Shown: in pieces, positions 37,825 through 49,043 of the stretch | Layout of the letters: each line of letters begins with the position of its first letter | How positions within the stretch are numbered: the first letter of the stretch is position 1 | NCBI GenBank assembly: GCA_037954665.1 | Contig: JBBMOL010000008.1 | Span: 8,153,559 to 8,217,558 of the forward strand | From: Laguncularia racemosa | Taxonomy: Eukaryota > Streptophyta > Magnoliopsida > Myrtales > Combretaceae | Direction: 5' to 3' | Length of the DNA stretch: 64,000 nucleotides | The notes under the pieces: generated by a model | What the model saw: only the letters and a program-made list of their open reading frames with translations | Databases searched by the model: none | Told to the model about the DNA's origin: nothing | Made by a program: the position numbers and the translations under genes

Positions 37825-40385
37825 CTAAGTACTCTATGTGGTTGATGGTGGGTCTATTACAAGGTACCATGATATTTTTTTCCTTTTCCATTTAAGTTGC
37901 CACATTATGCGGGTTAGTTCATTGGTTGAAGTATCAAATCATAGGTTAGTTTGTTAAACTAATCAATTTTTTGTTTGTGATCGCTAGAACTTACAGGTGT
38001 GGAATAGTCCATGTGTTGTTTATTAGTTTTAGGAATTAAGATGAATTAATTTGTAAACTTAGCCAAAAGGTATTTGCAGTTGTTTGTTCTTGGTCTCCTA
38101 ACCTGGAGAGTGACAAAAGTAGCTATAGGCATCTAGGCCATAATGGTGGTATGGTAAGTAGTCAATTAGGTTGGCACTTGCATAAGAAAAACATTTTCTA
38201 CTTTAGGGCTCTTTTCCAACATAACAAATAAGAGAAAATGAAGAAAGTATTTTGTAAAAAAAAAATATTTTTCTTACAAATAGGCCTAAATGCAAAAAAT
38301 ACAGAATCTACATGATCGATAATGGGCTTATTATAAGGTGCCACAATATTTTTTTCCTTTTCCATTTAATTTGCTGTATTATTTGGGTTAGTTCGTTGGT
38401 CAATGTAATGCATCATTGGTTGGTTTGTTGAAGTAATCGATTTTCGGTTTGTGATAATGAGGACTTACAAATACGAGATGGTCTGGATGTTGCTTGTTAG
38501 TTTTAGGCATTAAAATGAACTAATACATAAACTCAACCTAAAAGTATTTGTGTGCTATTTGTTCGTGGTCTCTTGATTTGAAGGGAGACAAAAGTAGTTA
38601 TAGTCACCTTAACCATAATGGTAGTGCGGCGAGTAGTCGATAGGATTAACACTCGCATAAGGGAAATGTTTTTTTTTTTTCCTCTAAAAGTCCTTTTTCC
38701 CACATAACAAATAAGAGAAAATGAAGAAAATGTTTTTTAAAAAATAATTTTCTTTAGACAAATAGGCCTAAATGCAAAAATATGAAATCTAAATAGTTGA
38801 AGTTTAGCTTATTATAGGGTGTCATGATATTTTTGCCTTTTTCATTTAAGTTAGCACATTGTTTTTGTTAGTTCATTGGTTTAAGACTTCATGGTTAGTT
38901 CATTGGACTAATTGATTTTTGGTTTGTCATCACAAGGACTTACAAGTAAGGGATAATTTCTATGCTACTTGTTAGTTTTAAAAATTAAAATGAACTAATT
39001 TGTAAGCTTGTTTTAAAAGTATCTACAGCTTTTTGTTCATGGTCTTCTAATTTAGAGGGTAACAAAAGTAGTTGTAGATGCTTAGGCTACAAAGGTAGTG
39101 CTGCAGGTAGTTGATAAGGTTAGCACTCACGCAAGGAAAATATTTTCTACTTAAAGGCCCTATACTAATATAACAAATAAGAGAACATGAAGAAAACATT
39201 TTCCAAAATATTGTTTTTCTTGAAAAAAACAAGCCTAAATGAGAAATGTGAAATCCACATAGTTGGCGGTGGGCTTATTACAAGGTGCCACTATTTTTGT
39301 CTTTTTCATTTAAGTTGTTGTGTTATTCGGGTTAGCTTGTTGATTGATCTAATGCATCATGAGTTAGTTCGTTAAACTAATTGATTTTCAATTCATAATT
39401 GCAAGGACTTACAAGTATAGAATAGTTTGTGTGCTGCCTGTTAGTTTTAGGAATTTAGATAAACTAATTTGTAGACTTGGACTAAAAGTATTTGTGTATT
39501 GTTTATTTGTGGTCTTCTAATTCGAAGGGTGACAAAAATAGTTGTAGGTGCTTGGGTCACAAGGATGGTGTGATGGATAATCGATAGGATTATCACTTGC
39601 ACAAGGAAAACATTTCTTACTTAAAGGCTCATTTTCCAACATAAAAAATAAGGAAAAATAAAGAAAATGTTTTCCAAAAAATATTTATCTTAAAACAAAT
39701 AGGCCTAAATGCAAAAATATGAAATCTACAAGGTTGATGGGGAGTTTTTACAAGGAACAACAATATTTTTGCTTTTTCATTTACATTATTGCATTATTTG
39801 AGTTAGTTGGTTGGCCGACCTAACACATCATAGGTTAGTCCATTGAACTAATTGATTTTCAATTCATGATCACTAAGACTTATTGGTATGGGAAAGTTTG
39901 TATATTGCTTGTTAGTTTTAGGAATTAAAATGAACTAATTTTTAAACTTGACCTAAAAGTATTTGTGTGCTATTTGTCTGTATTTTTCCCATTTAGAAGG
40001 TGATAAAAGTAGTTCTAAGCGCTTGTGCCATGGGAGTAGTGCGGGGGGTAGGTGATAGGGTTAGCACTCTTACAAGTAAAACATTTTACTTAAAGGCCCT
40101 CTTCTAACTTAACAAATAAGGGAAAATATAGAAAATATTTTTCAAAAAAATAGTTTTCTTAAACAAATAAGCCTAAACAAACAAGCCTAATGCAAAAATA
40201 TAAAATCCACAATGCTGCCTATTAGTTTTAGGAATTAAAATGAACTAAAATAAGCCTAAAAGTATTTGTGTGTTATTTTTCTGTGGACTCCTAATCTGGA
40301 GTGTGGCAAAAGTAATTGTAAGCACCTAGGCTATAAGGGTGGTGTGGCTAGTAGTCAACAGGGTTAGCACTTACACAAAATAGTT
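37825..40385. repeat. Tandem array of five full and one partial ~470-bp units (type V)
   Basis: Unit starts are near 37825, 38300, 38780, 39244, 39716 and 40197; the sixth unit is internally deleted and ends near 40385. Shared landmarks in order: GGGCTTATTACAAGG; TTTTTCATTTAAGTT; GGGTTAGTTCATTGG; AACTAATTGATTTT; GACTTACAAG; TTGTTAGTTTTAGGAATTAA; CTAAAAGTATTTGTGTG; GTGACAAAAGTAG; GGTGCTTGGGTCAC; a GGTAGTGCGGCGAGTAGTCGAT-like box; GTTAGCACTC; then the ~95-bp module (CATAACAAATAAGAGAAAAT to CAAATAGGCCTAAATGCAA). Non-coding. Confidence 0.85.
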
Positions 40386-41000
40386 ATGGAAGCAAAAAAA
40401 AAGTCAATTGAGTAATGTATGTGTAATAGGCTATGTATGTGATGATAGGATGGACTACGACCATAACAATGGCTGAGCATTTAGATTGAACACCCAGATA
40501 AGACTATTTATTGTTTTGAAAAAGATTTAGGTTATGGTTTGGTCATAGTAACTAGATATACCATAATAGTTCCCTAATGCCTATCAAGTAGGGTCAGAGC
40601 CTTCATTCCCTAGAGTTTTTGAAGTTATGAGTACTCTCATGCTACTTGTTGCACCTTATTTTAAATATCTAAATGAATCCTTGATGTTGCATGGATTAGG
40701 TATGCATGACATGTGAAAAAGTGTGTGGCTATTTTGTATTGAGTTTTTGTAACTCATTCCTCTTTTATCATTTTTTTAGGTATTGATATGTTTATGCTAA
40801 TTAAATTTCGCTATTAACCAACCATTCCAAGGATTGGGATGATGCTAGATGGAGAGCTATCCATGTGTAGTATTTCTCTGCAACTTATTTTTTTTTTTGA
40901 ACTATTGTAATTGGGCTTTTGAACTTAAATTTCATTTATAACAAATTCTTTTTCACTAAAATATTTTTTAAAATAAGAATTAATGAACAATTTTCAAAAT
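40386..41000 (+). repeat. Continuation of the non-coding retroelement module after the V array
   Basis: After the last V unit the sequence continues with boxes in the same order as 50,640-51,050 on the plus strand: CCATAACAATGG, CATAATAGTTCCCTAATGCC, GGGTCAGAGCC, GAAGTTATGAGTACTC, then AACTCATTCCTC and TTTTTTTAGGTATTG. The V unit itself aligns with 50,440-50,640. The array therefore occupies the place of a single-copy segment in the related elements. Confidence 0.55.
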
Positions 41001-42484
41001 TGAATCGAATAAAGGCTTCTTTTGAACTATCATTGTCTTTTTAGGTTCCAAGGTGTGATAGTGCAACTTGTTTAGATCTCCACTAGAATGAAATAAATAA
41101 GATCGGCCCTTTATCTTAATGTTTTTACATTGAGAATTCTTTGTAGATGAAGATATGTTAAAGTGGCATGACCCCTTTTATTAAGGATCAATTAATAAAA
41201 TGTTGCCTATTTTCTCCATTTGAATCAAACTTTTCCTCACCACAATGTTCTAGTTAAGGAGTAATAACCAATTTCTTGCTAGCAAATAAAGGAAAGTTAG
41301 AGAGATTTTTGGGGAAAAAAAATACACATGCATCTTGTTATAGAAAGAAAAGAAGAGTTAACTTTCTAATAAATTTCATAGCATTCATCTAATAAGAATT
41401 CATCACATCTACTTTAAGAAGCTCCATCTATTATAAATCAAACAAATTCGAGATTTAGTCAAACATCAAAGCAAATTAAATTAAGATATAGTGATGAACA
41501 TGTAATCAAATACACAATGCTTCCTCATCCTTCTATTAGCAAAATCTATAAGCTTGTCATCATCAAGACACAAAACCTAAATATAATCCAAACCCACTTA
41601 CAAAAACAAATAACAAATAGAGGGTTCTTATCAAAATCGTATTCATGAGACATCATCTTTCACTATTATGATTAAGAAACCAACAATAGTGATAGTCATA
41701 AAAAACATTATGTAACACGGATATATAATTTAAATTCACTTGTTCCAAAATGAAGAACGAAAAGTAGATTTCATCAAAACCTCAACTTAGTGATAATTGT
41801 TACCTTGTAAATTCTTTTAGCTTTTCTTTAAGCAATAACCACAAAAGCTTTTTTCTACTAACTTGGTTTTAGTTTTAGGGAATGATCATGGTGTAAAATT
41901 GCCAAATCTACATAACATTGATGAGAGTGCAAATGAGAGTATCATTCTATTGATGTTATAATGGTCATTGTGGTCACCATTTGAAATTAATAATATAGAT
42001 TTAGATATTAATAATAATGAGCATTATTATAATTTGACTTTATAGGATTATAATAATCATTTTACATTATCATTATTATCGTCGTAATGTGTATTATTAT
42101 AATCTAACTGTAGAGAAAGTTTTCTTTAGAAGATTGTAGGTGGAAGTAGGAAATTATACGAAGATCCTTTAACTAACCATTGAGAAAAGAAGATACCTAG
42201 TAATTGCTTTAAAGATAAATTAAGGAATTTCATGCATAGAAATATGTTTTTGAAGGGTGTGTAACCAAAAGTGGGGTACTGGCTTAATAAAATAAATATA
42301 GATTGTTGGGAAAGAAAACTTTAAATTTCCATGTACTAAAATCCAAGATCTCATGTATAAAAGCAAAGCACTATAAATATAATTAATTGTTTATAGAAAC
42401 ATACCAAAATCCATAGCGAGAGCGAGATATTTTGTAGATGATTAGTTTTCTAGCCTGTAGCAGTGTTTATTCTTGACTTTCTCT
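41001..42484. other. AT-rich spacer
   Basis: No gene recognised. Frames are short and unlike known proteins. It contains the upstream copy (42030-42058) of the 29-bp sequence repeated at the truncated LTR. Confidence 0.4.
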
Positions 42485-42513
42485 TAATTTGACTTTATAG
42501 GATTATAATAATC
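42485..42513. repeat. 29-bp exact copy of 42030-42058, abutting the LTR break
   Basis: TAATTTGACTTTATAGG and the following GATTATAATAATC are identical at 42030-42058 and 42485-42513. The second copy ends exactly where similarity to the intact LTR begins (42514), so it sits at the break that removed the rest of this LTR. Confidence 0.85.
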
Positions 42514-42673
42514 TTCCCTAACTATCCCAACTACCCCCACCAACCAAAGTGTTTGGATTCTTCTAGAGTATTCCTAGAAATGGGCTAGGCTTTGGTCGTG
42601 AAAGTTATATTTAGTGGACCTCTACATATAAGTACAAAATAGGAATATGGCCTTAGGGTTTGAGCCTATGACA
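42514..42673 (-). repeat. Truncated 3' LTR
   Basis: This ~160-bp piece matches 45338-45499 along its length, with shared CCAACTACCCCCACCAACCA, ATTCCTAGAAATGG/ATTCTTAGAAATGG and GTACAAAATAGGA/GTACAAGATAGGA. On the element strand it begins TGTCATAGGC immediately after the polypurine tract. The remaining ~250 bp of LTR are absent beyond 42514. Confidence 0.85.
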
Positions 42674-42686
42674 TTCTCCCCCACCT
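42674..42686 (-). other. Polypurine tract
   Basis: On the minus strand AGGTGGGGGAGAA lies directly against the TG that starts the 3' LTR, the position and composition expected for the plus-strand primer of an LTR retrotransposon. Confidence 0.85.
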
Positions 42687-45060
42687 AAATGAGTGATTCC
42701 TCCATCATCTTATGCTCCTTGGAGAACTACTCTATTAAATTCCTAAATGGTGCACAATCTATGGCATTCTCTTAAGTTGCTTCAATTGAAGGTAGATCCT
42801 CCCACTTCACTAAGTACTCCAAGCAAGACAGTTGGCCTGGACTTCATGTTAAAGCTCTTTGGAGGATCTTCTTTGTCTCTCTCTTACCACTTCTTCTTTA
42901 ATATTTGTAAGAATTCTCCTTCTAATAGCTACCATTGTCTCCTCTTTCTCTAACCAGCACACCAAGCATGCTTTAATGAACGCCTCTATATCCATTGACA
43001 TCTTAGGCCAATGAAACTTATCCTCCACCTTAGCCAATGCTTAGTAGACATTTGGGTGTTCAGGTTTCCTTGAGTCATGGAGCCTTTCAATGATCTTTTT
43101 CTATAAACCATCATGGTTTGGGACATATATCCTTCATCCTTTCTTGTAAAGTAGCTTGTCCTCTATCTAGTACTTCTCAGTTTAGCCCCTTAGCTCTAGC
43201 ATTAACTTGGCTTGAGGATCTTGGGCTAAGCCAATCTTGATCTCCTTTAGTACTTCTCCAAGTTCTAAGTCCCTTGCCCCTTAGATTGAAGTACTTTCAC
43301 TTACCCTTCTAGGTTTCTCTTCCTTTAGGAGTACCTTTTCCTTAAGTGGATTGGGCTTATGTAACTCCTTGGGCCTCTCTGCTTGAGCCTTCCCCCTTCA
43401 GCTTGGACACTTCCTACATCTTCTAATCCATTACCTCTAAACTTTAGGTTGTGGGCTTATGCAACTTTAACCCATCAGTTGCTTACATTGAACACAAAAA
43501 CTTCTTATCCTGGCTAGAGTTATGTCTAACCAAGTCCACATACGGTTGTCTTGCACCTATTATCATAATAAGTTTTCTAATGGGGCAATCTAAGCATATA
43601 TTTGGTTGAAGAAGTCCATGCTAATAACTAGCTCATAGTCTTCCAAGGGGATAACATCCAATTTTACCTTCCCTTTCCTTTAGCCCAACTAAAAGTCAAT
43701 GTCTTATACTACCCCTATTGTAAGGACCTCATTCATGTTGACTACCTTTAGTCTTCCCTTGTCCTTTTGGATTTTGAGGCTTAGTTTCTCCATTGACTCT
43801 TGGGAAATAAAGATGTTGAAGGCTTTAGTATCTAATAAGGCATTTATACTTTGGCCCACAACTGTCGCCTTTGCATATGCTAGGCTTCAAGGCTTCTTAA
43901 TGAGTTTACTCTACATGGAACCCAACTACTTCAAGGCTCCTAGCTTGTAATTAGCTTGAATGTCCTCTTCTTCATCCTTCTTTTGTAATTAGGGTTACTA
44001 GACAATCACACACTAAATACTCCCTAGAATTATGGAATGCCTTATATAAGTAACAAAAGGGTCTCCTTCTAGGTTACTCCCTCTCTTTTGTTTAGGCCCA
44101 ACCCTTTTGGGTCAATACACCATCATTGCTTCTTAGGCTTGAGTCTAACTCCTCTTGATTCCCCTCACCTATCTACCCTCTCTTGCCTCCTTCCTAAGCC
44201 ACTCACTAGGCCTAAACTCTATCAGGTTTTTTGTTATAGCCATAGCTTAGGCCAAGTTCTAAACTCTTCGACTCTCTAACTTTATTTGGGCTCAACCTTA
44301 TAGGCCATCATAGAAAGCAAACATGGCACCCCAGTCACACATGTCAAAAATCTCCAAAAGTAGCTCTAAGAATTCCCACACATATTTTCTAATGGATGCC
44401 CTTTGCTCTAATCACCTTAGTTTAGCTTGAGCCTCCTACTTTGCATTGCTTAGATAGAACTAGGCCCTTAACTCTATTTTAAACTCATTCTAGTTCTTAA
44501 TTACTCCAACTCCTTGCTTGACTGCATCATCGTCTAGGAACATTAGAGCCACTCTTAGCCTTGATACATTGTCTAACACCCTAATCACATTAAAGTACTA
44601 CTCTAGACTCCAAAGAAAGTTATATGTCTTCTTTACATCCTTAGATCCACTAAAACTCTTGAGTTTATGCACCCCCACTTAAGCCATCACCTCCACATAG
44701 GCCAGCCCACATTCGACCTCGATACGTTGCTGAACCCAACCCCTGAACTCCTTCCTTAGGGACTTGAACATTTCTTCCAAGGTAACATCTTTCTTCTATA
44801 GATCACCTAAGGCTTAACTTAGAGTTGTCAGCATCTCATTTGGTAGCTCCTTCTTTAGCCTCTCTAAGCCTTCCTCAACCCCCTATTAATCCATTATATT
44901 AGTTGTAGTTAGTTTTACCTTAACTATCCCAGCTTTCACTAAAGCTTTATTTCCTTTAGAGCTTCTTTAGAGAGAAAACTCCTTATCTACCAAAGGAGTC
45001 ATAGGGGCTCTAACTTACTCAATTAGGATCTCAAATACATGCTTTACATCCATTTCTATT
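42687..45060 (-). pseudogene. gag / protease / integrase-N remnant of the minus-strand gypsy element
   Basis: On the minus strand, gag occupies about 45050-44100 (recognisable SGSKDVKKTYNFLWSLE, NEFKIELRA, FYLSNAK, RASIRKYVWEFLELLLEI). A decayed zinc-knuckle region follows near 44060-43980. The protease spans about 43890-43600 (NALLDTKAFNIFIS, then IPLEDYELVISMDFF); its DTG-type active site reads DTK, a lost glycine. The integrase HHCC region is at about 43140-42950 (LLYKK, IYVPN, KVEDKFHWPKMSMDIEAF, KACLVC). Reverse transcriptase and RNase H are absent. Many interrupting stops are TAG or TAA where the family has Gln or Trp. Family identity is secure. Confidence 0.8.
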
Positions 45061-45068
45061 GGGAACAC

Positions 45069-45080
45069 GCTCTGATGTCA
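45069..45080 (-). other. Primer-binding site (initiator tRNA-Met type)
   Basis: The minus strand reads TGACATCAGAGC two bases after the LTR end. The usual plant gypsy site complementary to initiator tRNA-Met is TGGTATCAGAGC, so 10 of 12 positions agree. Confidence 0.75.
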
Positions 45081-45082
45081 AA

Positions 45083-45499
45083 TGTCATGTGTGGAATGAT
45101 TTTAATACCGTTAAGTATGACACTTAAACTCTTTAGGCTATATGTAGAGGCTAAGTTAGCCTTTCTATTCAGAATTCACTTACTAGCAAGTTAGTCTAGA
45201 AGGAGAGAAGATACTTAAGAGTAATAGAAGTGCTTGAATTTTTTAATGGTTTACAAATGAAGAGGACTCTCCCTTCTATACAAAAGCCTCCATCAATGGA
45301 TGGCTAAGATCTATCCAATCTAATGGCTATAAACTAACCTTACCTAATTATGCCAACTACCCCCACCAACCAAAGTGTATGGACTCTTTTAGAATATTCT
45401 TAGAAATGGTTTAGGCTTTGGTTGTGGGCTTGACACTTAGTGGACATCTATGTACAAGTACAAGATAGGAAGATGGGCTTAAGGGTTAAGCTTGTAACA
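45083..45499 (-). repeat. Full 5' LTR, 417 bp
   Basis: On the element strand it runs from TGTTACAAGC to ACACATGACA, a TG...CA pair, with the primer-binding site just inside and the outer ~160 bp duplicated in the truncated 3' LTR. Confidence 0.8.
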
Positions 45500-48140
45500 C
45501 AATTACCCTGATTGTCATTTTAGGGCTTTACATATTATAATTATTTATAGCATATATAAGTTGATAAGATGTGTATGTATATACAAAAACATACATGCAC
45601 ATACACACATGTAATATGAGTTTTTTGTATAATAGTTTAAAATGCAACTTTTTTGTAAAGGTGGAATAGAATTGTAATTCCCCCTCTTGGAACTTGAATC
45701 AAAATACTACTTAAAGCTGAAATGACAATTCTATGAAGTTGTGATTCCATGTTTTAAAGATTCATCAATGTGAGAATAGAATTCAAATTTGGAATCACAA
45801 TTTTACTCTAGGTGCAACTTGTCATACCAAACATGCCATTAGTGAAATCATGAATTCACAACATTTTCTAAGTCATACCTATAAATTTTACTAATACAAG
45901 ATTGAAACATGAATTGCAACTACTTTAGCTACTCATAATGCAAAATAAACAAACACAAAAAGAATAAAAAGGTAAATTTTTCATTAAAGAGTTTTTCAAA
46001 GTGTCAAAAAATTAAATTAAAAAAAAGCAACAACAATAAGCTAAGAACAATGTAAATAAGCTAGTCTTAACAAAAACTAAGTTTAATAAATGAGGGTATT
46101 TATGTTAAATGCACTCATCAATTAGTAGGAGCTTTGTTCAAACATTTAGGGAAAACATTCAAATGAAGTCAATTGAATGTTGCATTTTATCTCTTAGGGA
46201 TTTAATTGGAATAACCTAAAGGGTTATTTAAACAAACCCTTAAAATCTACTTCATCATAGGATGTGGATTAGATACAAAAACAAAGGAGGCCACTTCATT
46301 TAGATGACCCAGGTTGTTGGAATGAAGTAATTTAAGAACTCCAAAGTGATCTTCTATGTCCACTTTGTTAGAATGCTTCTTGAGGACAATTGACAAAATG
46401 GCTCTTTTCCCTTGAAATCTCCTCATCTTTACCATGCACCTTGAGCTCTCAAATGATTTACTCTTTTTACTATAATTCTACCTACATAACATCTTAAAAC
46501 ACATTAAATTTAATAAAATTTTATGTAAGTTCACTTTAATTGTACTTGAAATAACCTAAGTCATTCAACAAAAGTAATGAAATCAATAAGGGAATTTTAA
46601 GGTCAATCAAGAAGGATTTCCTAAGGTTTATGACCAATTTTTGAAAAGGACCATTTTGCCCTTACACTCGATTTCAATAGGAAATGCCAACATATAGTTT
46701 TAAATGATTAATTAAGTGATTGAAATGTTAATCAACTCAATTAAAGTTCAATTTTATGATTGGGAAACTAAAAACCCTAAATAGACAAAAGAATGACACA
46801 TGTTAACATAAAAGAAATTGACATCATGACCAGTGGGGCCTACCAAATCACTTTAGGATTTTGTGCTATTTACCTTAGTCTTTTAAAATGTGTTGCCCCT
46901 TGGTAGTCTAGAGTTTACTAGGAGTTTCTAAAATCTCTTAAGAGGTCAAACCTTAAACTTACACTAGACCCTAGCTTAATAGTAACTTAAACCCTAGTTT
47001 TACTTAAGTTTAATTAGTAATCAAGTATGTTTAACTTGTGAATGTTAGGTTTTGATCAAGATTGAAGACTATAGGCATTATTCACACAAGTGGTAAAATC
47101 TATCAAGGAGGAAAGGTATGGGCTTTTCTTGCAACTTTGTGGTTTAAGTTGATTTTAGTAAGTAATCTTCAAAGATTAGCACTAATAAGAGAATTACTTT
47201 GAGTTTTAAGGTAAAAGTTGGTGAAAATTCAGTATTTTGGAGCTAACCCTAGGCACCATTTGCGGAAGGGGTAAGGGCTCAAGAAATCTTTTGAGGTAAG
47301 ATTAAGAAACTCTACTAAAATGAGCATTTTGTGGTGATTAGGAGCACTTAGACACATTATTTAAGTGTTTGATAAAGTTTGAAGTTGTGTAATGCCTTCT
47401 TCCATGTTGGTCACCACTTTCCATGAATGATTAAGGTTCATTTTATTGATTTTAAGTGTTGACTAGTTTGTAGACACGTTAATTTAGAGGTTAGACAAAG
47501 GTTTGATGGATTAAATACAGTTTTAGAACTTAAAATTTGCATGATGAACCTACTCCTATAGATGCTGCCACCCACTCCTTGTTCTTTGTGTTTTTCTTGT
47601 TTTGATTTGTGATTTGGACATATTAATGTGCTTAAATGACAATTTGTATAGTAAATTTTAGCTTAAGGAGTAACTTAGAAGTTAAATGATGTATATATGT
47701 TGATAAAAATAATGATGATTGTATAATGAGTGGTTTAAGTGACTAATTGATGTTTGAATATATATTTTCAAGAATTTCTAGCATTTAAATAAGTATAAAA
47801 TGGTGTTTGATTAGTGTTTTCTTGATGATTAAGGGCTTGGTTGATGTTAGAGCTATATGATGCTTATACTATGATTTGGTTTTATAAAGTGTTGATTTTG
47901 AATAAGAATTTGACAAATGAGTTTGATTTATTCAATTTCCAGAAAATATCAATAATTTGGGCCTCTCATGTGATGTTTAATTTTACACTAATTAGGTCTC
48001 TAATGAGTTACCTAGCTTAGTTATGATAATTGCTTTGATTCTTGTCAAGTTTCAAGACTTAATGTGTGTTTCTTAAAGACTTTGAAGAATTTTATAAATA
48101 GTTCCATGTTCTTGAAAAACCTCATTTTGGTCCATTATGA
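45500..48140. other. AT-rich sequence leading into the plus-strand non-coding retroelement-like block
   Basis: No gene. From about 46800 the sequence has the character of the non-coding family described for 29757-33686: gene-like leader segments with GAGGTAAGA or GAAAGGTATGGG donor-like sites (47116, 47290) but no open frame. Its left end could not be set. Confidence 0.35.
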
Positions 48141-48148
48141 CTCAAAAT

Positions 48149-49035
48149 TAGAGTCAGGAATTGCGAGGCGGGGCGGGCAACTTGCCGCGGGCACGAGTTA
48201 GCCCACTAACTGGCAAAAAAAAAAAAAAATGGCAAGGCAATCACATATCAACACAACAGACGGGGAGAGGATGATGGGACATTGGATAGTGATTGACATT
48301 GGCACGGCGGCGGGATAAGAACGATGGCACAAACGGACAGTGTAGCAGGCTCGACCGCAGCTCTTCTCCTTCTCTTAGTCTTCCTCTTCCATTCTAGATT
48401 TCTAGTCTTCCTTCTCCTTCTGCAGTTCCGCTCTTCGCCTCTTCATGCTTGCCTAGTGCCTACCTTAGCCCATAGCCTCTTCCCCCTCCCTCGTGCCTTT
48501 TGCCGTGCCGTTTGCCATGGTTACCTAGACGAAACCGGACCCCGACCAGATCGGACCAGACTAGACCAGTCGTCCTTGCCTTGGTAACTGTAAGTCGTCT
48601 TCCTATTTATTTATCTTCTTTTTCTTTGTCGTTGCTTGTGGTTGTGGTTGTGGAGTATAGACTATGTGTGGGCCGTTGGCCGTGGTTTGCTTGCATAGTG
48701 GCGTTGGCTTAGCGTGTGGTGTGGCGTCTAGCTGTTTGGGACGTTGGCTTGGAGAGTGTGGTGTGGCCACCGGCCGTAGCTTTCTTTGTCATTGTTGTCC
48801 CGTCGGTTACTGTGTTGTGGTGGTCCGGTTATTAACCAGTTGGGGATTGTGGCGCCGGTGGTGAGTGATGCTGTGACAATGACGAACCAATGATTTGTAA
48901 AAAAAAAAAAAACAAATTGTGGGCGGGGCGGGTCGATTTTTTCAACCCACAACCCTTGTGGGCCACTGCAAGTCGACCCGCGGGCAGGTGCGAGTTGGGG
49001 TGGGCAGACCTGTTTGACCCACATTCCCGGCTCTA
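48149..49035. mobile_element. 887-bp non-autonomous hAT-type element with exact 8-bp TSD
   Basis: CTCAAAAT at 48141-48148 is repeated exactly at 49036-49043. The ends are inverted repeats: TAGAGTCAGGAATTGCG from the left and TAGAGCCGGGAATGTGG from the right. The right end shares CAAACAGGTC in the same place as the right end of the 825-bp element, so the two belong to one group. The interior is unusually G+C-rich for this window (GGCGGGGCGGGC, CGACCCGCGGGC near the ends; a CTTCTCC-rich then CCGGACCCCGACC-type core). Open frames of 66-98 codons inside are consequences of this composition and are not called as genes. Confidence 0.88.
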
Positions 49036-49043
49036 CTCAAAAT

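Larger units (their letters stand above)
42514..45499 (-). mobile_element. Ty3/gypsy LTR retrotransposon, internally deleted, minus strand
   Basis: Order on the minus strand: 5' LTR (45499-45083), primer-binding site, gag, zinc-knuckle region, protease, integrase N-terminus, polypurine tract, truncated 3' LTR (42673-42514). Reverse transcriptase and RNase H are missing between protease and integrase, which lie only ~550 bp apart, and the integrase core is also absent. The remaining coding sequence is full of stops, so the element is inactive. No target-site duplication is possible to check because the 3' LTR is truncated. Confidence 0.85.

Noticed and set aside
48324..49024. Four overlapping frames of 66-98 codons in the G+C-rich hAT-type element
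   Set aside because: They lie inside a TSD-bounded element, overlap on both strands and encode low-complexity Leu/Ser/Arg sequence.
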